Positions 37,225 to 45,433 of a stretch of 64,000 bases of DNA are shown one piece after another. Positions within the stretch are counted from its first letter, which is position 1. Each line of letters opens with the position of its first letter. The notes under the pieces were generated by a model. It saw only the letters and a list, made by a program, of their open reading frames with translations. It did not search any database and had not been told where the DNA came from. The stretch spans positions 278,624 to 342,623 of the forward strand of contig NZ_BMDI01000003.1 of assembly GCF_014635705.1 (NCBI RefSeq), given 5' to 3'. Position numbers and translations under genes: made by a program. The stretch is from Oxalicibacterium faecigallinarum. GTDB lineage: Bacteria; Pseudomonadota; Gammaproteobacteria; Burkholderiales; Burkholderiaceae_D.

Positions 37225-38256
37225 TTATGGTGCGGCCAGACTGTCGAGCGGCCAGCGTGGGCGCACGTTAAAGGCGTAATCTTTCTTGGCTGCTGTCGGA
37301 TCAATCTGCAAACGCATCGCGCCAGCAAAGGCAATCATCGCGCCGTTGTCGGTGCAGAATTCAAGTTCAGGGTAATAGACCTTGTAGCGTCGCTTTGCGG
37401 CTGCGGCATTCAGTGATTCGCGCAGCTGGCGATTGGCGCCGACGCCGCCGGCGATAACCAGACGTTTCAAGCCGGTTTCTTTCAGCGCGTTCATGCACTT
37501 GGCGGTCAGTACATCGACGATGGCATCGACAAAGCCGCGTGCGATGTTGGCCTTGTCCTGTTCGCAGAGATTGGCGTCGCCATGATTCTTCACCACGGTC
37601 AGGACGGCAGTTTTCAATCCGGAAAAACTGAAATCCAGATTCTTGGAGTGCAGCATCGGGCGCGGCAGCTTGTACGCATCCGGGTCGCCAAATTCTGCGA
37701 GTCGTGATATTGCCGGGCCGCCCGGATAACCCAGACCAAGCAGCTTGGCGGATTTGTCGAAGGCTTCGCCTGCCGCATCGTCCAGCGTTTCGCCGAGCAT
37801 GGTGTAACGGCCAACACCATCCACACGCATCAGCTGCGTGTGTCCACCGGAAACCAGCAAGGCTATAAACGGAAACGCAGGCGGATCGCTGGCCAACAGC
37901 GGTGACAGCAAGTGACCTTCCAGATGATGTACGCCGAGCACGGGTTTGTCGAGCGCGAGGCCAAGTCCGCATGCAATCGATGAGCCTACTAATAAGGCAC
38001 CTGCCAAACCGGGTCCCTGTGTATAGGCGATGGCATCGATGTCTTCACGCCTTGCGCCGCTTTCCGCAAAGACCTGTTCCAGCAAGGGAATCGCACGGCG
38101 GATATGATCGCGCGATGCAAGCTCAGGCACGACGCCGCCGTACTCTTCATGCATTTTGACTTGCGAGTAGAGTGCGTGCGCGCGCAAACCTTGTTGTGTG
38201 TCGTACAGAGCAAGGCCTGTTTCGTCGCAGGAGGATTCGATTCCGAGAACAAGCAT
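37225..38256 (-). CDS. tsaD: tRNA N6-adenosine threonylcarbamoyltransferase TsaD
   Basis: Transfers threonylcarbamoyl from TC-AMP to A37 of ANN-reading tRNAs. 343 residues, ASKHA fold. [19 protein letters not shown] opens the protein, [14 protein letters not shown] supplies the two metal-binding His, [10 protein letters not shown] and [17 protein letters not shown] follow, and [13 protein letters not shown] with [13 protein letters not shown] closes. TsaE is encoded at 7749-8237. In many proteobacteria tsaD faces rpsU; here rpsU is 14 kb away. Confidence 0.96.
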   Translation of the reverse strand: MLVLGIESSCDETGLALYDTQQGLRAHALYSQVKMHEEYGGVVPELASRDHIRRAIPLLEQVFAESGARREDIDAIAYTQGPGLAGALLVGSSIACGLGLALDKPVLGVHHLEGHLLSPLLASDPPAFPFIALLVSGGHTQLMRVDGVGRYTMLGETLDDAAGEAFDKSAKLLGLGYPGGPAISRLAEFGDPDAYKLPRPMLHSKNLDFSFSGLKTAVLTVVKNHGDANLCEQDKANIARGFVDAIVDVLTAKCMNALKETGLKRLVIAGGVGANRQLRESLNAAAAKRRYKVYYPELEFCTDNGAMIAFAGAMRLQIDPTAAKKDYAFNVRPRWPLDSLAAP

Positions 38257-38356
38257 GAAGGCGGGAAAGTAGTGATGCGATATTGGTGCGATTCTTGCGT
38301 GGATTGTAGCGTATTCTCCCGGTCAGGCACTTGCCGACTGTCCATTTTCGATTTGC

Positions 38357-39004
38357 ATGACATCAAAAGACAAGATCGATATGCGCTCCTTGCGCATCGT
38401 CGTGATCAACACATTATTGTCACCTGACGCCGATCTGGACGAGCTTGCTCTTCAGCAGGACGAGCGTGCACGCGCTTTGCGTATCGGCCTGCTGGAAGCG
38501 GGCTACAACATCGTGGCCGTGCTGCCGGCCGATCTGCACCTGCCGGATCGCGTCATGCAATTGCAGCCGGACATGATCATCATCGATGCGGAGTCCGATG
38601 CGCGCGATGTGCTTGAACATGTCGTCATGGCAACACGGGACGCACGTCGTCCCATTGTGTTGTTTACGGAGGATCAGGCACCTTCCAGTATGGAAGCAGC
38701 GATGGCTGCCGGCGTGTCTGCCTATATTGTTGCCGGTCTGCATGCGGAACGCGTCAAGCCCGTGCTGGATGTGGCGATGGCGCGATTCAATGCCGATCAA
38801 AAATTGCGTAATGAATTGTCGGACACCAAAACCAAGCTGGCAGAGCGCAAGACCATCGAACGCGCCAAGGGTTTGTTGATGAGCCGTCATCAGATCTCGG
38901 AAGACGAGGCGTACAGCAAGTTACGCCGGATGGCGATGGATAAAAATCTCAAAATTTCCGAACTGGCGCAACGCCTGATCGATGCCGCTGACTTGCTCGC
39001 TTGA
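38357..39004 (+). CDS. nasT: NasT-type ANTAR response regulator (transcription antiterminator)
   Basis: 215 residues. The N-terminal part (about 10-130) is receiver-like, with the candidate phospho-acceptor in MIIIDAESDARD and VLFTEDQAPSSMEAAMAAGV. A coiled linker (NELSDTKTKLAERKTIERAK) leads to the C-terminal ANTAR domain, AKGLLMSRHQISEDEAYSKL and RRMAMDKNLKISELAQRLI. ANTAR proteins bind twin hexaloop RNA hairpins and prevent termination, and exactly such an RNA lies between this gene and nrtA. The sensor partner NasS is usually encoded next to nasT; none is found here. Start at the first ATG; MRSLRIVV eight codons in is possible. Confidence 0.92.
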   Translation: MTSKDKIDMRSLRIVVINTLLSPDADLDELALQQDERARALRIGLLEAGYNIVAVLPADLHLPDRVMQLQPDMIIIDAESDARDVLEHVVMATRDARRPIVLFTEDQAPSSMEAAMAAGVSAYIVAGLHAERVKPVLDVAMARFNADQKLRNELSDTKTKLAERKTIERAKGLLMSRHQISEDEAYSKLRRMAMDKNLKISELAQRLIDAADLLA

Positions 39005-39007
39005 TCA

Positions 39008-39031
39008 TTAAATGGTGCATTTCGGATGCAC
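39008..39031. promoter_or_regulatory. upstream activator-type element of nrtA (copy 1)
   Basis: TTAAATGGTGCATTTC (39008-39023) recurs exactly upstream of nirB. Here it overlaps a perfect inverted repeat, GTGCAT, TTCGG, ATGCAC (39015-39031). It lies about 120 bp upstream of the sigma-54 site, a normal enhancer distance. ATGGTGCA resembles one half of an NtrC site, but the other half is not in standard spacing. Confidence 0.55.
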
Positions 39032-39150
39032 TAAATCAAGGCGGCGCACAAAAACAGCGCGATCAGCAGGAGGTAGACAGTACTGATCATGAAGCCATCT
39101 TTTTGCATTCTCACTGGTAAAAGACGATAGTCCGCATGGTGTTCTTAAAC

Positions 39151-39166
39151 TGGCATATGAATTGCT
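39151..39166 (+). promoter_or_regulatory. sigma-54 (-24/-12) promoter of nrtA
   Basis: TGGCATATGAATTGCT: GG (39152-39153) and GC (39164-39165) are separated by exactly 10 nt, as in TGGCAC-N5-TTGCA. The predicted start is near 39176, directly at the first ANTAR hairpin. Confidence 0.82.
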
Positions 39167-39177
39167 AGTTTGTTGTC

Positions 39178-39296
39178 GGTGCCAACGACGGTGCCACAAA
39201 ACAGAATGTGCCGACCAATGGCGGTCGGTACAGTCAGGACAAAGACGTCCGTGCTGCAAAGGCAGGTTTGCTTTTGCAGTCCGGGCGTCTTTTTTT
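39178..39296 (+). promoter_or_regulatory. ANTAR-type antitermination leader of the nrt operon
   Basis: Hairpin P1: GGTGCC, loop AACGAC, GGTGCC (39178-39195, with two G-U pairs). Hairpin P2: a 9-bp stem around loop AATGGC (39208-39231). Both loops are hexanucleotides with A at position 1 and G at position 4, the known ANTAR recognition rule. A terminator follows: AAAGACGTCC (39241-39250) pairs with GGGCGTCTTT, with an inner CTGCAAA/TTTGCAG stem and a T-run ending at 39296. nrtA starts 27 bp later. Bound NasT should allow read-through. Confidence 0.9.
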
Positions 39297-39322
39297 ATTC
39301 CAAACAGCTCTTCGAGGACAAC

Positions 39323-40573
39323 ATGACAACGCATGACAGGAAGACCAACATGACACGGCGCACGATTATCAAGGCAGGAACGGCGGTCGCTGCCGGTGCT
39401 TTTGGCGGCTTGGCAACGCAAGGTGTATGGGCTGCGGGTTCGGACAAGCCAGAGAAGGAGGAAGTCAAGATCGGCTTCATTCCGCTGACTGACTGCGCTT
39501 CCGTCGTCATGGCGTCCGTGATGGGTTTTGACAAGAAATACGGCGTCAAGATTGTGCCGACCAAGGAGTCGTCATGGGCAGGTGTGCGCGACAAGCTGGT
39601 CAATGGCGAGCTCGACGCAGCGCACGTGCTCTATGGTCTGGTGTATGGCGTGCATGAAGGTATCGGTGGTGCCAAGAAGGATATGGCCGTCCTGATGAGC
39701 CTGAACAACAACGGTCAGGCCATCACCTTGTCGAAGAAGCTGGCGGATGCGGGTGCCATCAACGGTCCGGCGCTGGCCAAGCTGATGCAGATGGAAAAGC
39801 GCGAGTACACGTTTGCGCAAACCTTCCCGACCGGCACGCACGCAATGTGGTTGTACTACTGGCTCGCAACCTACGGCATCAATCCGATGAAGGATGCCAA
39901 GGTCATCACCGTGCCGCCACCACAAATGGTTGCCAATATGCGCGTCGGCAATATGGATGGTTTCTGCGTTGGCGAGCCATGGAATCACCGTGCCATCGTT
40001 GACGGTATCGGTATCACTGCAGCAACCACGCAAGATATCTGGAAAGACCATCCCGAAAAAGTGCTCGGCACCACGTCTGACTGGGTTGCCAAGAATCCCA
40101 ATACCGCCCGCGCAGTAACGGCTGCCATTCTGGAAGCCGGCCGCTGGATCGATTCCGGTCTGTCGAACAAGGCCAAGATGGCCGAGGTGATTGCTGCCAA
40201 GTCGTATGTGAATACTTCGGTTGATGTCATCAACGAACGCATTCTCGGCCGCTATCAAAATGGTCTGGGCAAGACCTGGGATGATCCGGATCACATGAAG
40301 TTCTACAACGATGGTGCAGTCAACTTCCCGTATCTGTCGGATGGCATGTGGTTCATGACGCAGCACAAGCGTTGGGGCCTGGCAAAAGGCGAGCCGGATT
40401 ATCTGGGTACCGCGAAATCGATCAACCGCATTGCGCTTTACAAGGAAGCGGCAACGGCTGCCAAGGTACCGCTGCCGAAGAGCGAAATGCGCACGTCCAA
40501 GCTCATCGATGGCGTGGTCTGGGATGGCAAGAATCCGAAGGCATACGCAGAGTCGTTCAAGATCAAGGCTTAA
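39323..40573 (+). CDS. nrtA: nitrate ABC transporter substrate-binding protein NrtA, Tat-exported
   Basis: 416 residues. The Tat signal is TRRTIIKAGTAVAAGAFGG. The mature NrtA/CmpA fold follows: VKIGFIPLTDCASVVMASVM, LDAAHVLYGLVYGVH, FPTGTHAMWLYYWLATYGI and MDGFCVGEPWNHRAI. It captures nitrate in the periplasm for NrtBC. GAGGA precedes the ATG at 39323; MTRRT nine codons in is an alternative. Because it carries an export signal it is the transporter receptor, not the cytosolic sensor NasS of the same fold. Under ANTAR and sigma-54 control. Confidence 0.94.
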   Translation: MTTHDRKTNMTRRTIIKAGTAVAAGAFGGLATQGVWAAGSDKPEKEEVKIGFIPLTDCASVVMASVMGFDKKYGVKIVPTKESSWAGVRDKLVNGELDAAHVLYGLVYGVHEGIGGAKKDMAVLMSLNNNGQAITLSKKLADAGAINGPALAKLMQMEKREYTFAQTFPTGTHAMWLYYWLATYGINPMKDAKVITVPPPQMVANMRVGNMDGFCVGEPWNHRAIVDGIGITAATTQDIWKDHPEKVLGTTSDWVAKNPNTARAVTAAILEAGRWIDSGLSNKAKMAEVIAAKSYVNTSVDVINERILGRYQNGLGKTWDDPDHMKFYNDGAVNFPYLSDGMWFMTQHKRWGLAKGEPDYLGTAKSINRIALYKEAATAAKVPLPKSEMRTSKLIDGVVWDGKNPKAYAESFKIKA

Positions 40574-40585
40574 GGAGTTGTTCAC

Positions 40586-41506
40586 ATGAATATCGCAGCA
40601 GTCGCAGAAACCAACACCGCTCATTCACCTGCAGTCACCGCCGCAATTGCCGACAGCACCTCGCAAAACGGTGTTGCGGCTGCTGCGGTTAAACCACAGG
40701 CACCCGTGAAATCGGCGCGGCCACCCGTGCTTAAACCATTCTGCCTGAAAGTGTTGCCACCGTTGTTCGGCTTGTTTTTTCTGGTCGTGGTGTGGGAAAT
40801 CATCTCGGCCAAAAACAGTGGCATTCCATCGCCATTCATGACATGGAAAGCGGCGGTGGAACTGTTTGCCGATCCGTTCTACAACAATGGTCCGAACGAT
40901 CAGGGCATCGGCTGGAATCTGCTGGCATCGCTCAAACGTGTCGGGCTTGGTTTTGGCATGGCGGCGCTGGTCGGTATTCCACTTGGTTTCATGATTGGCC
41001 GGTTCAGCTTCATCTCGGGCATGTTCAATCCGATCATCAGCTTGCTGAAACCGGTATCGCCACTGGCCTGGCTACCGATTGGTCTTTTGGTATTCAAGGC
41101 GGCTGATCCTGCCGCAATCTGGGCGATTTTCATCTGTTCGATCTGGCCAATGATCATCAACACCGCCGTCGGTGTGCAGCGCGTGCCGCAGGACTACATG
41201 AACGTGGCGCGCGTACTGAATCTGTCGGAATGGAAAATCATCACCAAGATTCTGTTCCCGTCGGTATTGCCGTACATGCTGACCGGCGTACGTCTGGCGA
41301 TCGGTACTGCCTGGCTGGTGATCGTCGCAGCAGAAATGCTGACGGGTGGCGTGGGTATCGGCTTCTGGGTGTGGGACGAGTGGAACAACCTGAATGTGCC
41401 GCACATCATCATTGCCATCGTTGTCATCGGCGTGGTGGGTCTGATTCTCGAGCAGATCCTCGTCGGTCTTGCCAGGGCCTTTACTTACGAAGACGTCAAG
41501 AGCTGA
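40586..41506 (+). CDS. nrtB: nitrate ABC transporter permease NrtB
   Basis: 306 residues. A polar Ala-rich N-terminal tail of about 50 residues precedes six hydrophobic helices. The BPD_transp_1 domain includes GIPLGFMIGRFSFI, LKPVSPLAWLPIGLLVF and the EAA-type loop NVARVLNLSEWKIITKILFP. AAGGAG precedes the ATG and nrtA ends 12 bp upstream. Confidence 0.95.
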   Translation: MNIAAVAETNTAHSPAVTAAIADSTSQNGVAAAAVKPQAPVKSARPPVLKPFCLKVLPPLFGLFFLVVVWEIISAKNSGIPSPFMTWKAAVELFADPFYNNGPNDQGIGWNLLASLKRVGLGFGMAALVGIPLGFMIGRFSFISGMFNPIISLLKPVSPLAWLPIGLLVFKAADPAAIWAIFICSIWPMIINTAVGVQRVPQDYMNVARVLNLSEWKIITKILFPSVLPYMLTGVRLAIGTAWLVIVAAEMLTGGVGIGFWVWDEWNNLNVPHIIIAIVVIGVVGLILEQILVGLARAFTYEDVKS

Positions 41507-41532
41507 ACGGACAGAAACGCAAAGGAATCATC

Positions 41533-42345
41533 ATGGAAAACTTCAACAGCAAATATATTGATATTCACGGCGGTGAAATGTCGTTTCACACCAAGAAAGG
41601 TGTGTTCAACGCGCTGCGCGATATCAATCTGACCGTGGCCAAGGGCGAATTCATCACGCTGATCGGTCACTCCGGTTGCGGCAAATCGACCTTGTTGAAT
41701 CTGATTGCGGGTCTGACGACCGCAACCGGCGGCACCCTGTTGTGCGGTAATCGCGAAATCGCCGGCCCGTCGCCTGAGCGCGCTGTCGTGTTCCAGAATC
41801 ACTCGTTGCTGCCGTGGCTGACCTGCTTTGAGAACGTGTATCTGGCGGTCGAACGTGTGTTCGGCGCGAGCGAAAGCAAAGCGCAACTGCAGAAACGTAC
41901 GAAAGATGCACTGGCGATGGTGGGTCTTTCTCATGCTGAGCAAAAGCGTCCCAACGAAATCTCGGGTGGCATGAAGCAGCGTGTCGGTATTGCCCGTGCA
42001 TTGTCGATGGAACCGAAAGTGCTGCTGATGGATGAACCGTTCGGTGCGCTTGATGCGCTGACCCGCGCGCATCTGCAGGACGAATTGCTGAAGATCGTTG
42101 CGGCGACCAATTCCACGGTGATCATGGTGACACACGATGTCGATGAAGCCGTGCTGCTGTCGGATCGCATCGTCATGCTGACGAACGGCCCATCAGCAAC
42201 GATTGGTGAAATTTGCGAGGTCAAGCTCGCGCGTCCGCGCGAACGTGTCTCGCTGGCGCAAGATCCGCAATACATGCAATACCGTTCGGCCGTACTGGAA
42301 TTTCTCTATCACCGCCAGTCGCATCCTGCGAAGGAAGCGGCATAG
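41533..42345 (+). CDS. nrtC: nitrate ABC transporter ATP-binding protein NrtC/D type
   Basis: 270-residue ABC ATPase. Walker A GHSGCGKST near 43, Q-loop VVFQNHSLLPWLT, signature ISGGMKQRVGIARAL, Walker B VLLMDEPFGALD and H-loop MVTHDVDEA. It lacks the C-terminal NrtA-like regulatory domain of cyanobacterial NrtC, so it resembles NrtD or NasD in length. AAAGGAATC precedes the ATG at 41533. Confidence 0.95.
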   Translation: MENFNSKYIDIHGGEMSFHTKKGVFNALRDINLTVAKGEFITLIGHSGCGKSTLLNLIAGLTTATGGTLLCGNREIAGPSPERAVVFQNHSLLPWLTCFENVYLAVERVFGASESKAQLQKRTKDALAMVGLSHAEQKRPNEISGGMKQRVGIARALSMEPKVLLMDEPFGALDALTRAHLQDELLKIVAATNSTVIMVTHDVDEAVLLSDRIVMLTNGPSATIGEICEVKLARPRERVSLAQDPQYMQYRSAVLEFLYHRQSHPAKEAA

Positions 42346-42355
42346 GGAAGTGATG

Positions 42356-42403
42356 TCCGCCTTTCTGATCACGGCGTTTGCAGTGGATGAGTCAGAAAGC
42401 GGA
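42356..42403 (+). other. long imperfect hairpin between nrtC and nirB
   Basis: TCCGCCTTTCTGA pairs with TCAGAAAGCGGA (one bulged C) around a 23-nt loop, 11 bp after nrtC. No T-run follows. It may stabilise nrt mRNA or separate it from the nirB operon. Confidence 0.55.
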
Positions 42404-42442
42404 TATTGCCCGTAGATAGTGCGGTAAAGGTTGTGTGCCGTT

Positions 42443-42458
42443 TTAAATGGTGCATTTC
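42443..42458. promoter_or_regulatory. upstream activator-type element of nirB (copy 2)
   Basis: TTAAATGGTGCATTTC, identical over 16 bp to the element upstream of nrtA. Here it is only 35 bp before the sigma-54 site. The downstream half of the palindrome is degenerate (ACGCAA for ATGCAC). Confidence 0.55.
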
Positions 42459-42492
42459 CAACGCAAGTATTTAAAAAGTTGCGATTTAAAAC

Positions 42493-42508
42493 TGGCATTT
42501 GAATTGCT
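42493..42508 (+). promoter_or_regulatory. sigma-54 (-24/-12) promoter of nirB
   Basis: TGGCATTTGAATTGCT: GG (42494-42495) and GC (42506-42507) with 10 nt between. It differs at one base from the nrtA promoter. The predicted start near 42519 leaves a 29-nt leader without ANTAR hairpins. Confidence 0.82.
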
Positions 42509-42547
42509 TATTTAAATCGGCAAATAACATCAATGTGGGATGCAGCG

Positions 42548-44986
42548 ATGAAAAAGATGAAACTGGTCATGGTGGGCAACGGGATGGCGGGTGTGCGTAC
42601 GCTCGAAGAATTGCGCAAGATTGCGCCCGATCTGTATGACATCACCGTTTTTGGTGCCGAGCCTTATGCCAATTACAACCGCATTCTGCTGTCGCCTGTG
42701 CTGGCCGGCGAGCAGACGATCAAGGACATCATGCTGAACGATGAAGACTGGTATCGCGAAAATGATATCACGCTGCATCTGGGTAAAAAGATCGTCAAGG
42801 TTGATCGTGTTCGTCGTCAGGTGATTGCCGATGACGGCACAGTAGCGGAATACGATCGTTTGTTGTTGGCGACCGGTTCCAATCCGTTCATCCTGCCGAT
42901 TCCGGGTAAGGAACTCGAGGGTGTGATCGGTTATCGCGATATCTACGACACCAATGCCATGATCGAGGCGGCCACCAAATACAAGCATGCCGTGGTGATC
43001 GGTGGCGGTCTGCTCGGATTGGAGGCTGCAAATGGCTTGAAATTACGCGGCATGGAAGTGACGGTTGTGCATCTGCCTGAGACGTTGATGGAACGTCAGC
43101 TCGACAAGACCGCGGGCAAGATGCTGCAGAAGTCGCTGGAAGATCGCGGCTTGTCGTTCCTGCTCGGTAAAAATTCGCAAGAGCTGATCGGTGATGACAA
43201 TGGTCGCGTCAAGGCATTGAAATTCAGCGACGGCAGCGAGATTCCTGCGCAACTGGTTGTGATGGCTGTGGGTATTCGCCCGAACACCAAACTGGCGGAA
43301 GAAACCGGCATTTATTGCAACCGCGGCATCGTCGTCAACGACACGATGCAAACCTACGATCCGCGCGTGTATGCCGTGGGCGAATGCGCCAACCATCGCG
43401 GCGTTGCGTATGGTCTGGTTGCGCCATTGTTCGAGATGGCAAAGGTCTGCGCCAATCATCTGGCCAACTATGGCATCGGTCGTTATCAGGGCTCGGTGAC
43501 GTCAACCAAGCTCAAAGTCACGGGCATTGATCTGTTCTCTGCAGGCGATTTCCTCGGTGGTGAAGGCACGGAAGAAATCATGCTGTCCGATCCGATCGGT
43601 GGCGTGTACAAGAAGCTGGTGTTGAAAGACGACAAGCTGGTCGGGGCCTGCCTGTACGGCGATACGGTCGATGGCAGCTGGTACTTCAACATGCTGCGCG
43701 AAGGCAAGGATATCAGCGAGATTCGCGATGCGCTCATGTTTGGTGAAGCGAACATGATGCGTCCGGGCGATACCGGTCACGAAGGCTTCAACAAGGCCGC
43801 CGCCATGCCGGACAGTGCCGAAGTCTGCGGCTGCAACGGTGTGTGCAAGGGCACCATCGTCACCGCGATCAAGGAAAAAGGATTGTTCACGATCGAGGAC
43901 GTGCGCAAGCACACCAAGGCATCGGCATCATGCGGTTCGTGCACGGGGCTGGTCGAGCAGATCATCATGGCTACCGCTGGTGGCGATTACTCGGTATCGA
44001 CCAAGGCCAAACCAATGTGCAGTTGCACGGATTGCACGCATCAGGAAATGCGTGACGCGATTCGCGAGCAGCACATCCTGACCGTCGCCGATGCGCAAGC
44101 CAAGATGAACTGGAAGACGCCAAACGGTTGCTCAAGCTGTCGTCCTGCCATCAACTACTACCTGATTTCGACCTGGCCGCATGAAGCGATCGATGATCCG
44201 CAATCGCGTTTCATCAATGAACGTGCGCACGCCAACATCCAGAAGGACGGTACGTTCTCGGTCATTCCACGTATGTGGGGTGGTGAGACCAATGCATCGG
44301 AGTTGCGTCGTATCGCGGATGTGGTCGACAAGTTCAAGATTCCGACCGTCAAGGTGACCGGCGGTCAGCGCATCGATTTGCTGGGTGTGAAGAAAGAAGA
44401 CCTGCGTGAGGTCTGGCACGACCTCGGCATGCCGGCAGGTCTTGGGTATGCCAAGGGATTGCGTACGGTGAAAACCTGCGTCGGTTCTGAATGGTGTCGT
44501 TTCGGCACGCAGGATTCGACGCGCATGGGGCAGGAGCTTGAACGTCAGCTTGCGCTGATGTACACGCCGCATAAGACCAAACTGGCTGTGTCGGGTTGCC
44601 CGCGTAACTGTGCCGAATCCGGTATCAAGGACGTGGGCGTGATTGGCGTTGATTCCGGTTGGGAGTTGTATGTCGGTGGCAACGGCGGGATCAAAACCGA
44701 GGTGGCGCATTTCTTCGTCAAGGTCAAAACACATGAAGAAGTGCTGGAGTACACCGGCGCCTTCCTGCAACTGTATCGCGAAGAAGGCTGGTATCTCGAA
44801 CGTACCGTGCATTACCTTGCGCGTGTCGGCCTTGAGCATGCGAAGAAGAAAGTCATTGAAGATGAAGCCAACCGCAAGGCACTCTACGAACGCCTGTTGT
44901 TCTCGCTCGAAGGTCAGGTTGATCCTTGGCACGAGTCTGAAAAGGCGCACGTCGACACTCGCCAGTTTGCAGCATTGACTATCTGA
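42548..44986 (+). CDS. nirB: assimilatory nitrite reductase [NAD(P)H] large subunit NirB
   Basis: 812 residues. Reduces nitrite to ammonium. An FAD/NAD(P) domain (about 1-330) has VMVGNGMAGVRTLEEL and VVIGGGLLGLEAANGLKLRG. Two BFD-like cysteine regions follow, VCGCNGVCKGTI with SCGSCTGLV (about 425-470) and MCSCTDC with GCSSCRPAI (about 490-535). The C-terminal siroheme/[4Fe-4S] domain carries CVGSEWCRFG and VSGCPRNCAESG. I prefer the ATG at 42548, 7 nt after GGGA, to the one at 42533. Siroheme comes through CobA, encoded downstream. Confidence 0.96.
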   Translation: MKKMKLVMVGNGMAGVRTLEELRKIAPDLYDITVFGAEPYANYNRILLSPVLAGEQTIKDIMLNDEDWYRENDITLHLGKKIVKVDRVRRQVIADDGTVAEYDRLLLATGSNPFILPIPGKELEGVIGYRDIYDTNAMIEAATKYKHAVVIGGGLLGLEAANGLKLRGMEVTVVHLPETLMERQLDKTAGKMLQKSLEDRGLSFLLGKNSQELIGDDNGRVKALKFSDGSEIPAQLVVMAVGIRPNTKLAEETGIYCNRGIVVNDTMQTYDPRVYAVGECANHRGVAYGLVAPLFEMAKVCANHLANYGIGRYQGSVTSTKLKVTGIDLFSAGDFLGGEGTEEIMLSDPIGGVYKKLVLKDDKLVGACLYGDTVDGSWYFNMLREGKDISEIRDALMFGEANMMRPGDTGHEGFNKAAAMPDSAEVCGCNGVCKGTIVTAIKEKGLFTIEDVRKHTKASASCGSCTGLVEQIIMATAGGDYSVSTKAKPMCSCTDCTHQEMRDAIREQHILTVADAQAKMNWKTPNGCSSCRPAINYYLISTWPHEAIDDPQSRFINERAHANIQKDGTFSVIPRMWGGETNASELRRIADVVDKFKIPTVKVTGGQRIDLLGVKKEDLREVWHDLGMPAGLGYAKGLRTVKTCVGSEWCRFGTQDSTRMGQELERQLALMYTPHKTKLAVSGCPRNCAESGIKDVGVIGVDSGWELYVGGNGGIKTEVAHFFVKVKTHEEVLEYTGAFLQLYREEGWYLERTVHYLARVGLEHAKKKVIEDEANRKALYERLLFSLEGQVDPWHESEKAHVDTRQFAALTI

Positions 44987-45010
44987 TCATCGAAGCAAAG
45001 GAATCACATC

Positions 45011-45391
45011 ATGTCGCAAGAATGGAAAGTCATCTGCAGTGTCGACGATATCCCTGTGCTGGGTTCGCGCGTGATACAGCGCAAGGATCAGCCGAATGTC
45101 GCCGTATTCCGCAATACCGAAGACAAGGTGTTTGCCTTGCTCGACCGTTGTCCCCACAAAGGCGGTCCGTTGTCGCAAGGTATCGTGTTCGGTGAGCGTG
45201 TCGCCTGCCCCCTGCACAACTGGAGCATCGAGCTGCAAAGTGGCTGCGCAGTGGCACCGGACGAAGGTTGCACGCAATCCTTCCGTGTCAAGGTGGAACA
45301 CGGTCTGGTGCATCTCGACCTGAATGAACTGGCGATGCCTGCGGCACCGCTGACGAATACGGCGTGTGCAGGCGAGGCTGCTGCTGCATAA
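45011..45391 (+). CDS. nirD: nitrite reductase small subunit NirD (Rieske type)
   Basis: 126 residues. LLDRCPHKGGPLSQGIVFG and VACPLHNWSIELQSG give the complete Rieske pattern C-x-H ... C-x2-H; some enterobacterial NirD proteins have lost these ligands. A short Ala-rich tail ends it. AAAGGAATC precedes the ATG. It follows nirB by 24 bp and forms the NirBD holoenzyme. Confidence 0.95.
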   Translation: MSQEWKVICSVDDIPVLGSRVIQRKDQPNVAVFRNTEDKVFALLDRCPHKGGPLSQGIVFGERVACPLHNWSIELQSGCAVAPDEGCTQSFRVKVEHGLVHLDLNELAMPAAPLTNTACAGEAAAA

Positions 45392-45433
45392 GATTTTCCA
45401 ATTCAGAGAAGCCGCGTTTTGCCGGAGATTACT

